Shown here: positions 8,107 to 16,664 of the stretch, piece after piece
Layout: each line of letters starts with the position of its first letter
Position numbering within the stretch: position 1 is the stretch's first letter
The notes under the pieces: generated by a model
The model's input: the letters and a program-made list of their open reading frames with translations, nothing else
What the model was told of the DNA's origin: nothing
Databases searched by the model: none
Position numbers and translations under genes: made by a program
NCBI RefSeq assembly: GCF_011764505.1
Contig: NZ_AP022839.1
Coordinates: 2,649,001-2,713,000 of the forward strand
Direction: 5' to 3'
DNA: 64,000 bases
From: Legionella antarctica
GTDB lineage: Bacteria; Pseudomonadota; Gammaproteobacteria; Legionellales; Legionellaceae

Positions 8107-10287
8107 TCAAAAATGGGAACATTCGTCAACTACAGTTAAATTGGCATAGGCCAATACTAACCACTTGACCCCCTGCTCTCTGAATTTAACCTGCACTCGG
8201 GTGTGTGCACCTGTTCCCTCAACCGCTAAAACAACCCCTTGGCCAAATTTGGCATGAACAACATTTTGTCCTAAAGGGATTCCTGCAGAATCAGCTGCAG
8301 ATGGCATTTTCGAACGTGTGTTTACAGGAGATTGAAAACGAGCTTTAACCCGTACTTCATCAATCAATTCCTGTGGTAATTCACGTAAAAATCGTGAAGG
8401 TCTGTGATACTCTTCGCGCCCATATTGTCGTCTTACTTCAGCATAAGATAAAACCAGTTTTCGCATAGCACGAGTCATACCCACATAACACAAACGCCGC
8501 TCTTCCTCCAAACGCCCAGGCTCTTCAATAGATTGTTTTCCGGGAAAAACCCCTTCCTCCATACCCACCAAAAATACGATTGGAAACTCAAGCCCCTTTG
8601 CAGCATGAAAGGTCATCAAATGCACATAGCGCTCATGTTCTTCTGCTTGCATTTCGCCCGACTCCAAAGAAGCATGCGCTAAAAATGCATTAACAAGTGG
8701 AAGATCATCTTCCTCATCTTGCTCATAACGGTATTGTTTCGCGGCATTAATTAATTCCTGCAAGTTATCCAGACGAGACTCAGATTTATCTCCTTTAATT
8801 TTGTTGAAATGAGCGTACAAACCACTCTTCTGAATCACTTCAGATAATTGCTCGTCTAATTCCATTTGAGTTGTTTGGAGTTGTAGCGTTTCAATTAATT
8901 CAAGAAATTTTGCCAAAGACGTACTTGCTCTTTGTGCCATCGCACCGGATTGCAGCACTACTTTAGCTGCATTCCACATTGAGCTTTGTTCGGACTTAGC
9001 GTAATTGCGTAACTCATCCAATGTTTTTTCACCTATTCCTCGAGTAGGTAAATTCACTACCCGCTCAAAAGCAGTATCATCATTAGGATTTACTAATAGA
9101 CGTAAGTAAGCCAATGTATCCTTTACTTCAGCTCTATCAAAAAAACGTACGCCTCCATAAATTCGATAAGCAATGCCTGTACGCAATAAAGCTTCTTCCA
9201 AAACTCGCGATTGCGCATTGGAACGATATAAAATAGCAATTTCATCCGCACTATTACCCTGATTAATTTCCATCATGATTCGTTCAGCAACAAAACGTGC
9301 TTCTTCTAATTCGTTAAAAGCGCTGTAGACCACAATCTTTTCACCAACACTTCCCGCAGTCCATAAATCTTTGCCCATGCGTGAATTATTATTGGTAATT
9401 AATTTATTTGCGGCTTCCAGAATAGTCCCCGTTGAACGGTAGTTTTGTTCCAGTCTAATAATGTGGGTCTCTTTAAAATCTTTCGAAAATTGTTGAATAT
9501 TCTCCACCTTCGCTCCGCGCCATCCATAAATAGACTGGTCATCATCACCAACTGCCAAAACAGCAGCTTCTTCCCCTGCGAGAAGGCGAATCCAGGCATA
9601 TTGGATGGTATTGGTATCTTGAAACTCATCCACTAATATTGCTTGAAAACGATTACGATAATGAGCAAGAATTTCGGAATTATCACGTAATAACTCATGA
9701 GCTCTTAACAATAACTCTGCAAAGTCAATAACCCCTGCGGTTTGACAGGCTTGCTCATAAGCTTGATAGATAGCAATTAAAGTCTTACCCGGACCATAAT
9801 GCAATGCATTGACATGTTGGGGACGTACTCCTTCATCTTTTCGTCCATTAATAAAAGATTGCGCCTGCTTCACCGGCCATTGATCGGGATCAAGATTGAG
9901 TGAGGCAATAACCCGTTTAATCACCCTGGCCTGATCCTCTGAATCAAGAATATGAAATTGCTCTGGCAAATGGGCTTCTTTATAATGACGGCGTAATAAG
10001 CGATGGCATAAGCCATGGAAGGTTCCAACCCATAAACCTAATACCGATGTAGTGAGCATGGAGTTTAGCCGTGTTCGCATTTCACCTGCTGCCTTGTTGG
10101 TAAAGGTTACAGCCAAAATTGCATGAGGGGAAAGCTGTTGCTGTTCAATTAACCAAGCGATACGACTGACCAAAACTCGAGTTTTTCCACTTCCTGCACC
10201 CGCTAAAAGCAGCATATTTCCCATGGGAGAGGTGACTGCCTCACGTTGCCTTTCATTCAATCCGTCAAGAAATGCTGCCTTGGTCAT
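8107..10287 (-). CDS. uvrD: DNA helicase II UvrD
   Basis: This 726-residue SF1A helicase carries all canonical motifs: LNERQREAVTSP (Q motif), GAGSGKTR (Walker A), ILVDEFQDTN (II), VGDDDQSIYGWRGA (III), LEQNYRST (IV), LMTFHAAKGLEFP (V) and VGMTRAM (VI). The C-terminus (VVHAKFGQGVVLAVEG) has the Tudor-like RNA-polymerase-binding segment typical of UvrD/PcrA. It unwinds DNA 3' to 5' in nucleotide excision and mismatch repair. Length matches E. coli UvrD (720). Confidence 0.95.
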   Translation of the reverse strand: MTKAAFLDGLNERQREAVTSPMGNMLLLAGAGSGKTRVLVSRIAWLIEQQQLSPHAILAVTFTNKAAGEMRTRLNSMLTTSVLGLWVGTFHGLCHRLLRRHYKEAHLPEQFHILDSEDQARVIKRVIASLNLDPDQWPVKQAQSFINGRKDEGVRPQHVNALHYGPGKTLIAIYQAYEQACQTAGVIDFAELLLRAHELLRDNSEILAHYRNRFQAILVDEFQDTNTIQYAWIRLLAGEEAAVLAVGDDDQSIYGWRGAKVENIQQFSKDFKETHIIRLEQNYRSTGTILEAANKLITNNNSRMGKDLWTAGSVGEKIVVYSAFNELEEARFVAERIMMEINQGNSADEIAILYRSNAQSRVLEEALLRTGIAYRIYGGVRFFDRAEVKDTLAYLRLLVNPNDDTAFERVVNLPTRGIGEKTLDELRNYAKSEQSSMWNAAKVVLQSGAMAQRASTSLAKFLELIETLQLQTTQMELDEQLSEVIQKSGLYAHFNKIKGDKSESRLDNLQELINAAKQYRYEQDEEDDLPLVNAFLAHASLESGEMQAEEHERYVHLMTFHAAKGLEFPIVFLVGMEEGVFPGKQSIEEPGRLEEERRLCYVGMTRAMRKLVLSYAEVRRQYGREEYHRPSRFLRELPQELIDEVRVKARFQSPVNTRSKMPSAADSAGIPLGQNVVHAKFGQGVVLAVEGTGAHTRVQVKFREQGVKWLVLAYANLTVVDECSHF

Positions 10288-10457
10288 AAATTAGTTCCAA
10301 CAAAAAATAGAGTGGGTATTATCTTCAATTTAGCCAGTAAAGTAAAAGCCATTAACATTTTATCGAAGTAACCCGTTGGTATTGCTTTCAGCCTATTCAG
10401 AGCGCAAAATATCTATTCTGATAAACCACCAGTTAAGTATAATCCTAAAGGACTAAT

Positions 10458-11417
10458 ATGCACTCCCTTTACCCAGCGATTAAATCCTATGCGCAGCATG
10501 AGTTAAAAGTAAGCGGACCTCACATTCTCTATATTGAAGAGACGGGAAATCCTGAAGGAATACCTGTTGTAGTTCTTCATCCCGGGCCAGGAGCTGGATC
10601 TGATGTCTATCTGAGGCGATTTTTTGACCCACAGCGTTACAGAATTATCCTTTTTGATCAACGAGGCTGTGGTCGTTCCAGCCCTCACTTGGAAACCAGT
10701 GAAAATAATACCGCCCTCTTATTAGATGACATCGATGCAATCAGAGATTATTTAGGCTTGAATGAATTTGTTTTATCGGGTGGAGGATGGGGATCATTAT
10801 TAGCCTTATTGTACGCACAAAAATTCCCACAACAAATTAAAGCATTGCTTTTGCATCAAGTATTTTTAGGCAGACAAAAAGATATAGACTGGTTTTATAA
10901 ACATGGGGCAAGTTTGGTTTATCCAGATCATTGGGAAGAATTTATCAACCAGGTTCCCGAAAAAATGATGACTAATATCCCTCAATATTATGCTGATTGC
11001 GTGATGGGATCTAACGAATTAGCACGTATGAGTGCTGCAAAAAACTGGGCTCTCTGGCAAGCGCGTTGCAGCAGTTTGCAACCTCATCTGTACGTCATTG
11101 ATCAATTTAGCGATCCTCATTTTGCTCTGGCACTCGCAACCCTTGAATCGTTCTTCATCACCAATCATTATTTTATCGAAGAAAATCAGGTGATGGCCAA
11201 TGTTCATAAAATTAGACATATTCCTACGTACATCGTTCACGGACGCTTTGATTTGGTTACTCCTTTAGCCAGTGCCTGGGAGCTTCATCAAGCCATACCC
11301 GCTTCAAATCTTCGCATAGTTCGTGATGCGGGCCACTCTGACCGAGAGTCTGGAATTATTGACGCACTTATATATGCCAATAAGGAAATTTCCAAGCAGG
11401 ATCTGGATGCATGCTGA
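10458..11417 (+). CDS. Proline-iminopeptidase-like alpha/beta hydrolase lacking the catalytic serine
   Basis: This 319-residue protein is collinear with the S33 prolyl iminopeptidase family: HPGPGAGSD (oxyanion region, normally HGGPGGG), FDQRGCGRSSPH, the nucleophile elbow, VHGRFDLVTP (Asp265) and DAGHSD (His293). The elbow reads GGGWGS where the family has GGSWGS, so the nucleophile Ser is Gly110; the codon is GGA at 10785-10787. Without it ordinary peptidase activity is unlikely. The rest of the frame is intact, arguing for a pseudoenzyme or very recent loss. Start ATG 10458 has AAAGGA upstream and TATAAT at 10438-10443. Confidence 0.85.
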   Translation: MHSLYPAIKSYAQHELKVSGPHILYIEETGNPEGIPVVVLHPGPGAGSDVYLRRFFDPQRYRIILFDQRGCGRSSPHLETSENNTALLLDDIDAIRDYLGLNEFVLSGGGWGSLLALLYAQKFPQQIKALLLHQVFLGRQKDIDWFYKHGASLVYPDHWEEFINQVPEKMMTNIPQYYADCVMGSNELARMSAAKNWALWQARCSSLQPHLYVIDQFSDPHFALALATLESFFITNHYFIEENQVMANVHKIRHIPTYIVHGRFDLVTPLASAWELHQAIPASNLRIVRDAGHSDRESGIIDALIYANKEISKQDLDAC

Positions 11418-11433
11418 AAGTTATTCAGAATTA

Positions 11434-12291
11434 CTAGTGCGCATCCCAAGAAACCATAGGTGCATAAAGGTCGGGATCAGTGTGAATTGAAACCAGTACG
11501 GGTCCCCTTTTGATTGAAAAAGCAAGTTTTAGTTGCTCCTCTATTTCGCTGTCATTTGAAATAGTAATTCCCGTTATGTGACAACTTTTTGCTAACGCCT
11601 CAAAATCTGGGTTCAATAAAGCTGTTCCATACATTTGTTTTTGTTGTGCTATAACACGTTGCAATACGTTATTACAAAAAATAAATAGAATAATCTTAAG
11701 ATTACATTGCGCCGCGGTGAGAAGTTCTGCTAAAACCATTTGTAATCCTCCATCGCCACAAATTCCCAGAACAAGATGATCTGGTTTGGCCAATTTAGCC
11801 GCTATCAGGGCCGGCAGACAAAACCCCATGGTTCCAAGACGATTACTAACGATTACGGTTTGATATGATTTAAGTATTAAATGTTGTGTCGCCCAAACCA
11901 CACAATCACCGATATCTAAAGCAATAATTGTTTTTCTTGTATTTACAAAAGAGTTAAGTTTAGAAAAAAATACAGCCTGATGAACAAATTGAGATTTTTT
12001 AATTACGGAACGAGGTTTCACTGTTTGTATATTGTGAGGCCTGGAAGTTACTTTAGCAGTTAATTTTGCGGATATTTCATTAATATTCCCTAAAAGTATT
12101 CTCTTTTGAATAAATTGATAATTTAACAGGCTCGTGTTGGATTCACATTGAATTAAATCCCGAACCTGATCGATACGCTTATCCGTTAGAAAATAAACTA
12201 AGTCATCAACCCCAAACGCAACAATCATTTCAGCTTCCTGGATAATATCAAAAGCGTGACCATTTGCTGGTGCTCCAAATAAACCGAGCAC
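11434..12291 (-). pseudogene. ThDP-dependent enzyme, C-terminal fragment (split by IS3-family element)
   Basis: This frame encodes the central and C-terminal domains of an acetolactate-synthase-like ThDP enzyme. LGLFGAPANGHAFDIIQEAE is the central-domain start. GICGDGGLQMVLAELLTAAQ with a following CNN is the GDG…N ThDP/Mg-binding motif; the canonical spacing is slightly altered. The first in-frame GTG (12291) is not a real start; the true N-terminus lies across the insertion at 13771-14516. Removing the IS plus one 4-bp target copy joins the halves in frame (548 codons in total). Substrate is unknown; the family includes acetolactate synthases and 2-oxoacid decarboxylases. Confidence 0.85.
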
Positions 12292-12398
12292 CCCAAAATA
12301 CAGTGGATGATTTTCTCGGATTAATATAGGCGCGGTTTTCTGGACACAAAAAAAGGTTTTTTAAGAGCTATTCTTCTTAATACAAAGAGGAGAATAAA

Positions 12399-12683
12399 AT
12401 GTCTAAAAAGCGAGCTTATTATACGGCGGCCAAGAAGGCAAAAATAACGCTAGCTGCGATTGAGGGGAAACTCACACAAGCGCAAATTACCAGTGAATAC
12501 GGTGTTCACGCAACGCAGGTAAAAACTTGGAAGCAATCGGCCATCAAAGCCATTAACGATTTATTCTCTGGGGCTAATGAAAAAGAAGCCAAGTCCCAAG
12601 AGCAGCTTGTTGAGGCATTATATCAAGAAATTGGTCGACTTCAAGCGCAGCTATCTTGGCTAAAAAAAAAGCATGAACTTTAG
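12399..12683 (+). CDS. IS3-family OrfA (HTH protein)
   Basis: This 94-residue protein has a helix-turn-helix of the HTH_Tnp_1/IS3 type (KITLAAIEGKLTQAQITSEY, then GVHATQVKTWKQSA) and a C-terminal leucine-zipper-like helix (EALYQEIGRLQAQLSWLKKK). OrfA binds the terminal inverted repeats and joins OrfB in the OrfAB transposase. AAAGAGGAG precedes the ATG. The gene ends over an A9 tract (12662-12670) and overlaps orfB. Confidence 0.93.
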   Translation: MSKKRAYYTAAKKAKITLAAIEGKLTQAQITSEYGVHATQVKTWKQSAIKAINDLFSGANEKEAKSQEQLVEALYQEIGRLQAQLSWLKKKHEL

Positions 12684-13518
12684 TCTGGATGAAAAGCGCG
12701 TCATGATTGATCCTCTTGCCGAGCTCACCATTCGTGAACAATGCTTGCTATTAGACTTGCCTGTTTCAAGTTATTATTATAGTGCCAAGCCCATTTCTGT
12801 CGAAGATGAAGCGCTTATGGCGCTACTTGATGAGCACTATCTGCAGTATCCATGTGAAGGTAAAATTAAGCGGGCAAGATGGCTGTCAAAAGAAGTAGGC
12901 TATCCTGTTGGTAAACGTCGAGTAAAAAAGTTGATGGAAATGATGGGGTTATCGACTGTTTACCCAAAGCCAAATACAAGCGTTCCCAATAAGGAGCATG
13001 AGGTGTTCCCTTATTTATTAAAAGAGGTGGATATCACCAAACCAAATCAGGTTTGGGCCGCAGATATCACCTACATCCGCATGAAAGGAAAGCATGTGTA
13101 TTTAGTAGCTATTATGGACTGGTATAGTCGTTATGTGATTGGATGGGCTATTTCACCTACTATGGAGGCTGAATTTTGTATTGAGGCGCTTAGAAACGCT
13201 TTGCTGCATTCGCGTTGTGAGATCTTTAACACGGATCAGGGTTCTCAATTTACCTCAAAAGATTGGATAAATACGCTAAAATCTCACCACATTTCTATCA
13301 GCATGGATGGGCGAGGACGTTATTTAGATAATATATTTATCGAGCGATTGTGGCGTAGTGTTAAGCAAGAAAAAATCTACCGGTATGATTTTGATACAAT
13401 TGAAGAGGTTGAGCTGGCCTTAACGGAGTATTTTGAGTATTATAATAACCGAAGGCTTCACCAGTCCTTTAATTATTTAACGCCCGCAGAGGTGTATTAT
13501 GGCCGGAAAAGACCATAA
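12673..13518 (+). CDS. IS3-family OrfB transposase (DDE integrase domain)
   Basis: This 281-residue protein carries a retroviral-integrase-type core: VWAADITYIRMKGK (first Asp), FNTDQGSQFTS (second Asp) and FIERLWRSVKQEKIY (Glu), i.e. an intact DDE triad, preceded by an HTH_21-type segment (YPVGKRRVKKLMEMMGL). The closing NRRLHQSFNYLTPAEVYYG is typical of IS3. It lies +1 relative to orfA. The ATG at 12673 sits inside the end of orfA, so expression may be by coupling, or by slippage on A9 giving an OrfAB fusion. No frame damage is seen, so it is probably active. Confidence 0.93.
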   Translation: MNFSLDEKRVMIDPLAELTIREQCLLLDLPVSSYYYSAKPISVEDEALMALLDEHYLQYPCEGKIKRARWLSKEVGYPVGKRRVKKLMEMMGLSTVYPKPNTSVPNKEHEVFPYLLKEVDITKPNQVWAADITYIRMKGKHVYLVAIMDWYSRYVIGWAISPTMEAEFCIEALRNALLHSRCEIFNTDQGSQFTSKDWINTLKSHHISISMDGRGRYLDNIFIERLWRSVKQEKIYRYDFDTIEEVELALTEYFEYYNNRRLHQSFNYLTPAEVYYGRKRP

Positions 13519-13536
13519 ACCCTAAATGAGAGCGTC

Positions 13537-13613
13537 ATGACTTACCCACAAGGCCCACAGGCCTATACGAGAAAGTGAAGCTCTCCTGACCTGTGGACTT
13601 GTGGATAAGTCAT
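13537..13613 (+). repeat. Large imperfect hairpin inside the IS3 element
   Basis: Arms of about 26 bp start ATGACTTACCCACAAGG and end CTTGTGGATAAGTCAT, around a loop of roughly 24 nt, between orfB and the right end of the element. It may terminate transposase transcription or shield against read-through; its role is not known. Confidence 0.6.
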
Positions 13614-13781
13614 TCTGATAGAGTTGTGGTAAAATGACCTAAGACAATTCGTAGTAGCAATCACTATTCATACGGTATTGAGTAGGTTTAAATAGGTTAA
13701 TTTGAGTGAATTTTTAACTATAAATGATGGATGAATAGCTCTTATTTTTCCTTAATTTTGTTCCAGACATGCGGACCCATA

Positions 13782-14516
13782 TCAGATGATCCCTTTGCCT
13801 GCAAAAGTAGAAATTATAGGAACGCCAATTTTTTCAGCAAACGCTTCAATATTTTTACCTGCACCACGCGCTCGGGATCCCACTGCAATTACAATTTTTT
13901 TAATTGAATCTATAGTGTCTGCAACGACTTTAAACGCCTCATCGGGAGGACTAAGTAATATAAAGGGGTGATGTAGTTGGTTGTAATGCTTTGTTGCAGA
14001 AGCCAGTTGAGTATTGGTAAATTCTGTCAGCTGAAGATCCGTTGCAATTGCAAGATGAGCTGGTCTGTTATGTCGGATGATATAACCAATAGCCGCCTGT
14101 AATAATTGTGGCACTTGAGCGGGATGTTCACACACTGCATTAAATCCACAACAAGATTCAAGCAGCTGGATCTGATTCACACTTTGAAAATGAGATAGTC
14201 CGTGCCTTACAGTTGGTGTTAAACCAGTAATTGCAAGTACTGGAGAACAGTCTAGTTCTGCATCAAGCAAGCCGGTGATTAAATTAGATGCACCAGGACC
14301 ACTTGTAGCCATACAGACGCCAATCTCTTCTGTTATTTTCCCATGCGCTGAGGCAGCCAAGGCAGCTGCTAATTCATTACGCATCAATACCCATTCCAGC
14401 TCAGGATGCTTCTCAATGGCATCCATAAGCGGCAAAATTGATGCACCTGGATAGCCAAAAATATGCCGTACTTTATAAAGGGCCAAATAATTACAAATAT
14501 GTTCTGCAACATTCAT
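13782..14516 (-). pseudogene. ThDP-dependent enzyme, N-terminal fragment
   Basis: This fragment encodes the pyrimidine-binding (N-terminal) ThDP domain and the start of the central domain. HIFGYPGASILPLMDAI, the ThDP-activating glutamate in VLMRNELAAALAA, and CMATSGPGASNLITGLLDAE are classical acetolactate-synthase-family motifs. The start is the ATG at 14516 behind GGGAGGG. The frame ends at TGA (13782-13784) right after AGKGII, 8 bp before the target duplication, so an in-frame stop exists in addition to the IS. It is divergent from the AEC permease gene at 14594, with 77 bp between the starts. Confidence 0.85.
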
Positions 14517-14593
14517 TGCATACCCTCCCGCTTGGGAAAACATCTATAATCTTGTAGAATAAGCGACACTCAATTGTTTCTATAAGCATCATT

Positions 14594-15517
14594 ATGATTA
14601 CCGACCAAATAGTACCTATAATAGTTATTATAGTTCTCGGAATCTGGATTGAAAAAAATAAATTGTTGGGTTCCGAGGGATATCGAGTAATTAACACTTT
14701 TGCATACTATATCGGCATGCCTTTACTCCTGATTTCATCGATTGCCACTAATCCTATCATTTTGCAAGACTATCGAAGTTATTCATTAGCATTTGTATGT
14801 TCTATGCTGATCCTTTTTATAGGTCTTTTTTGTTATTTTATTATTAAAGACAATAAAATCCAGTTAGCCGCATTAAAAGGATTAGGATCAACTTTTCCAA
14901 ATTCAGGATTTATTGGTATACCCGTATTAACAGCATTATTTGGGCAAGCAGGTTTGACTACAGCAGCATTTTCAACACTACTGACATTAGTTCCTTTCTC
15001 CATTGCAATTATAGTTCTAGAGATTAATAAATGCGGTTTTCGAATGGCGTTTATTGATGCGTTTCGCTCAATTATAAAAAACCCCCTTCTGTTAGCGACT
15101 GTTACTGGTTTACTTATCTCTCATTACCATTTAGCTCTACCACCTATTATGCTAACTACTTTTCAGATTCTGGGCAATTCAGCAATACCATTAGCGTTGC
15201 TAGGGGTCGGACAAATGCTGGTTGTGTTCAAAATAAATAAACTATCTGAAATTTATTCGCTTGCGTTAATAAAATTATTTGTTCATCCCTTGGTGGCATT
15301 CTGTTTTTTTTATTGGTTTCATGTTAATCCACCATTGATGGTGATGGGAGTAATTATCGCATCCTTACCAACTGCTGTGATGCAATCGGTATTGGCCTAT
15401 CAGTACAATGCTTACGAAGCTGAAAGCTCCGGATTAGTGTTGTTAACTACAGTTTTGTCATTCATAACTTTGCCTTTAACAATATACTTAATTAACAGAA
15501 TCGGATTTGTAGTTTAG
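14594..15517 (+). CDS. AEC (auxin efflux carrier) family permease
   Basis: This 307-residue integral membrane protein has about ten hydrophobic segments. Family landmarks are the N-terminal VPIIVIIVLGIWIEK, FPNSGFIGIPVLTALFG (the N-F-G-FxGxP motif), NPLLLATVTGLLI, and ALLGVGQML in the second half. AEC members move organic acids such as malonate or malate, and other small molecules. The gene is transcribed away from the disrupted ThDP-enzyme gene, and the two may once have shared regulation for the same 2-oxo- or dicarboxylate substrate (inference). Confidence 0.85.
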   Translation: MITDQIVPIIVIIVLGIWIEKNKLLGSEGYRVINTFAYYIGMPLLLISSIATNPIILQDYRSYSLAFVCSMLILFIGLFCYFIIKDNKIQLAALKGLGSTFPNSGFIGIPVLTALFGQAGLTTAAFSTLLTLVPFSIAIIVLEINKCGFRMAFIDAFRSIIKNPLLLATVTGLLISHYHLALPPIMLTTFQILGNSAIPLALLGVGQMLVVFKINKLSEIYSLALIKLFVHPLVAFCFFYWFHVNPPLMVMGVIIASLPTAVMQSVLAYQYNAYEAESSGLVLLTTVLSFITLPLTIYLINRIGFVV

Positions 15518-15821
15518 TTTCGAGTGCATGTAAGGAGAGGTGTAAGGACCTCATTTGAGCTTGATTACGTCAATCATTATCAGGCATTGGTTCAGTCACT
15601 GGAGAGACTTCTTTATTTGGTCTGAGTACTTTAGCCTACAACTGCTTATACGTTTTTTAAAACAACCCCTGTTGCAGAGGCTGTTAAAATCGTTGCGCGC
15701 CGCCCATTAGCTAGTCATGAGATCAGCTGCTCATGAACCTTAATTTTGAACTTACGACCGGTTTGCAAGAATCACAAACTGGTGTAACATCAATCGTAAG
15801 TATCTAATAATTAGAAATATA
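15518..15821. other. Intergenic gap with inverted repeats before mlaA
   Basis: No credible ORF is seen in these 304 bp. Two structures stand out. TCATGAG (15715-15721) pairs with CTCATGA (15730-15736). A nested hairpin at 15750-15801 has outer arms ACTTACGA / TCGTAAGT and inner arms CCGGTTTG / CAAACTGG, ending 20 bp before the mlaA ATG. This could be a structured leader or an operator. Confidence 0.5.
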
Positions 15822-16610
15822 ATGCGCTTAATTGTAATGTTTTACAGTATGATTGGAACCCTCTTGTTAACAGGCTGTGCTGTGCACAAAGGAACTAATC
15901 CCGTTGACCCTTACGAATCCTTTAATCGCAAGGTATACAATTTCAACATGGCTGTTGATGCCACCATGTTAAGACCCCCAGCAAAACTCTATCATGCCGT
16001 TGTTCCGCGAGTAGTTCGCAAGGGAATTGGAAATGCTTTTAATAATCTGGATATGCTTCCCACCATCGCCAGTGATATTCTTCAAGCCGAAGGAAAATGG
16101 GCGATTAAAGATTCCTGGCGTTTTGTTATTAACTCTTCTTTAGGAGTTGCAGGTTTATTTGATGTTGCTGATAAATTCGGCCTACCGCCACATTACAACG
16201 ATTTAGGAATAACCTTTGCTAAATGGGGAGATAAACACTCGCCCTATCTGGTCATTCCTTTGATAGGGCCGAGCACAATTCGTGATGGCTCAGGATGGTT
16301 ATTCCAATTTGCTCTTTGGAGCCCCTATGTTTACATTCGGAATGATGCGCTAGCCTTTGGTTTATTTGGATTACGTTATTTAGATTTGCGTTCACAACTG
16401 TTTGATTCAGAGCGCATAATGAATGAAGCTTTAGACAAATATTCATTTATGAGAGATGCTTACCTGCAACACCGAGCCTACCTCATTGCTGGAGCAGAAC
16501 AAGATGATGGTTCGCTTTACGTAGATGATGCAGCAGCAGACCAAGTAGCTCTTGGCAAGGAAAGTGGAGCCAGGAATGATCCGGCTCCAGCAGATTATAT
16601 AGATGAATAG
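15822..16610 (+). CDS. mlaA: MlaA (VacJ) outer-membrane phospholipid-transport lipoprotein
   Basis: This 262-residue lipoprotein has a signal peptide ending in the lipobox LLTGC (Cys19). DPYESFNRKVYNFN, AFNNLDMLPTI, SLGVAGLFDVADKFGLP and FAKWGDKHSPYLVIPLIGPS are MlaA signatures. MlaA removes misplaced phospholipids from the outer leaflet and passes them to the Mla pathway. The C-terminal acidic tail (residues about 225-262) is longer than in E. coli. No mlaBCDEF genes are adjacent. There is no strong Shine-Dalgarno sequence, and a hairpin lies just upstream. Confidence 0.93.
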   Translation: MRLIVMFYSMIGTLLLTGCAVHKGTNPVDPYESFNRKVYNFNMAVDATMLRPPAKLYHAVVPRVVRKGIGNAFNNLDMLPTIASDILQAEGKWAIKDSWRFVINSSLGVAGLFDVADKFGLPPHYNDLGITFAKWGDKHSPYLVIPLIGPSTIRDGSGWLFQFALWSPYVYIRNDALAFGLFGLRYLDLRSQLFDSERIMNEALDKYSFMRDAYLQHRAYLIAGAEQDDGSLYVDDAAADQVALGKESGARNDPAPADYIDE

Positions 16611-16664
16611 TTCTTTATGCATTGCATTTAGCCCGTATTAGCGCAGTGTAAGCGGGCTATCTGG

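Larger units (their letters stand above)
12336..13770 (+). mobile_element. Complete IS3-family insertion sequence (about 1435 bp)
   Basis: The element is bounded by GCGG direct repeats (12332-12335 and 13771-13774), a 4-bp target duplication normal for IS3. Its ends are imperfect inverted repeats of 38 bp (about 26 matches), sharing TCTGGA near the tips and AAGAGCTATTC inside. It carries overlapping orfA and orfB and about 250 bp of non-coding DNA with a large hairpin at the right end. The boundaries are supported independently, because precise excision restores the reading frame of the interrupted gene. Confidence 0.9.
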
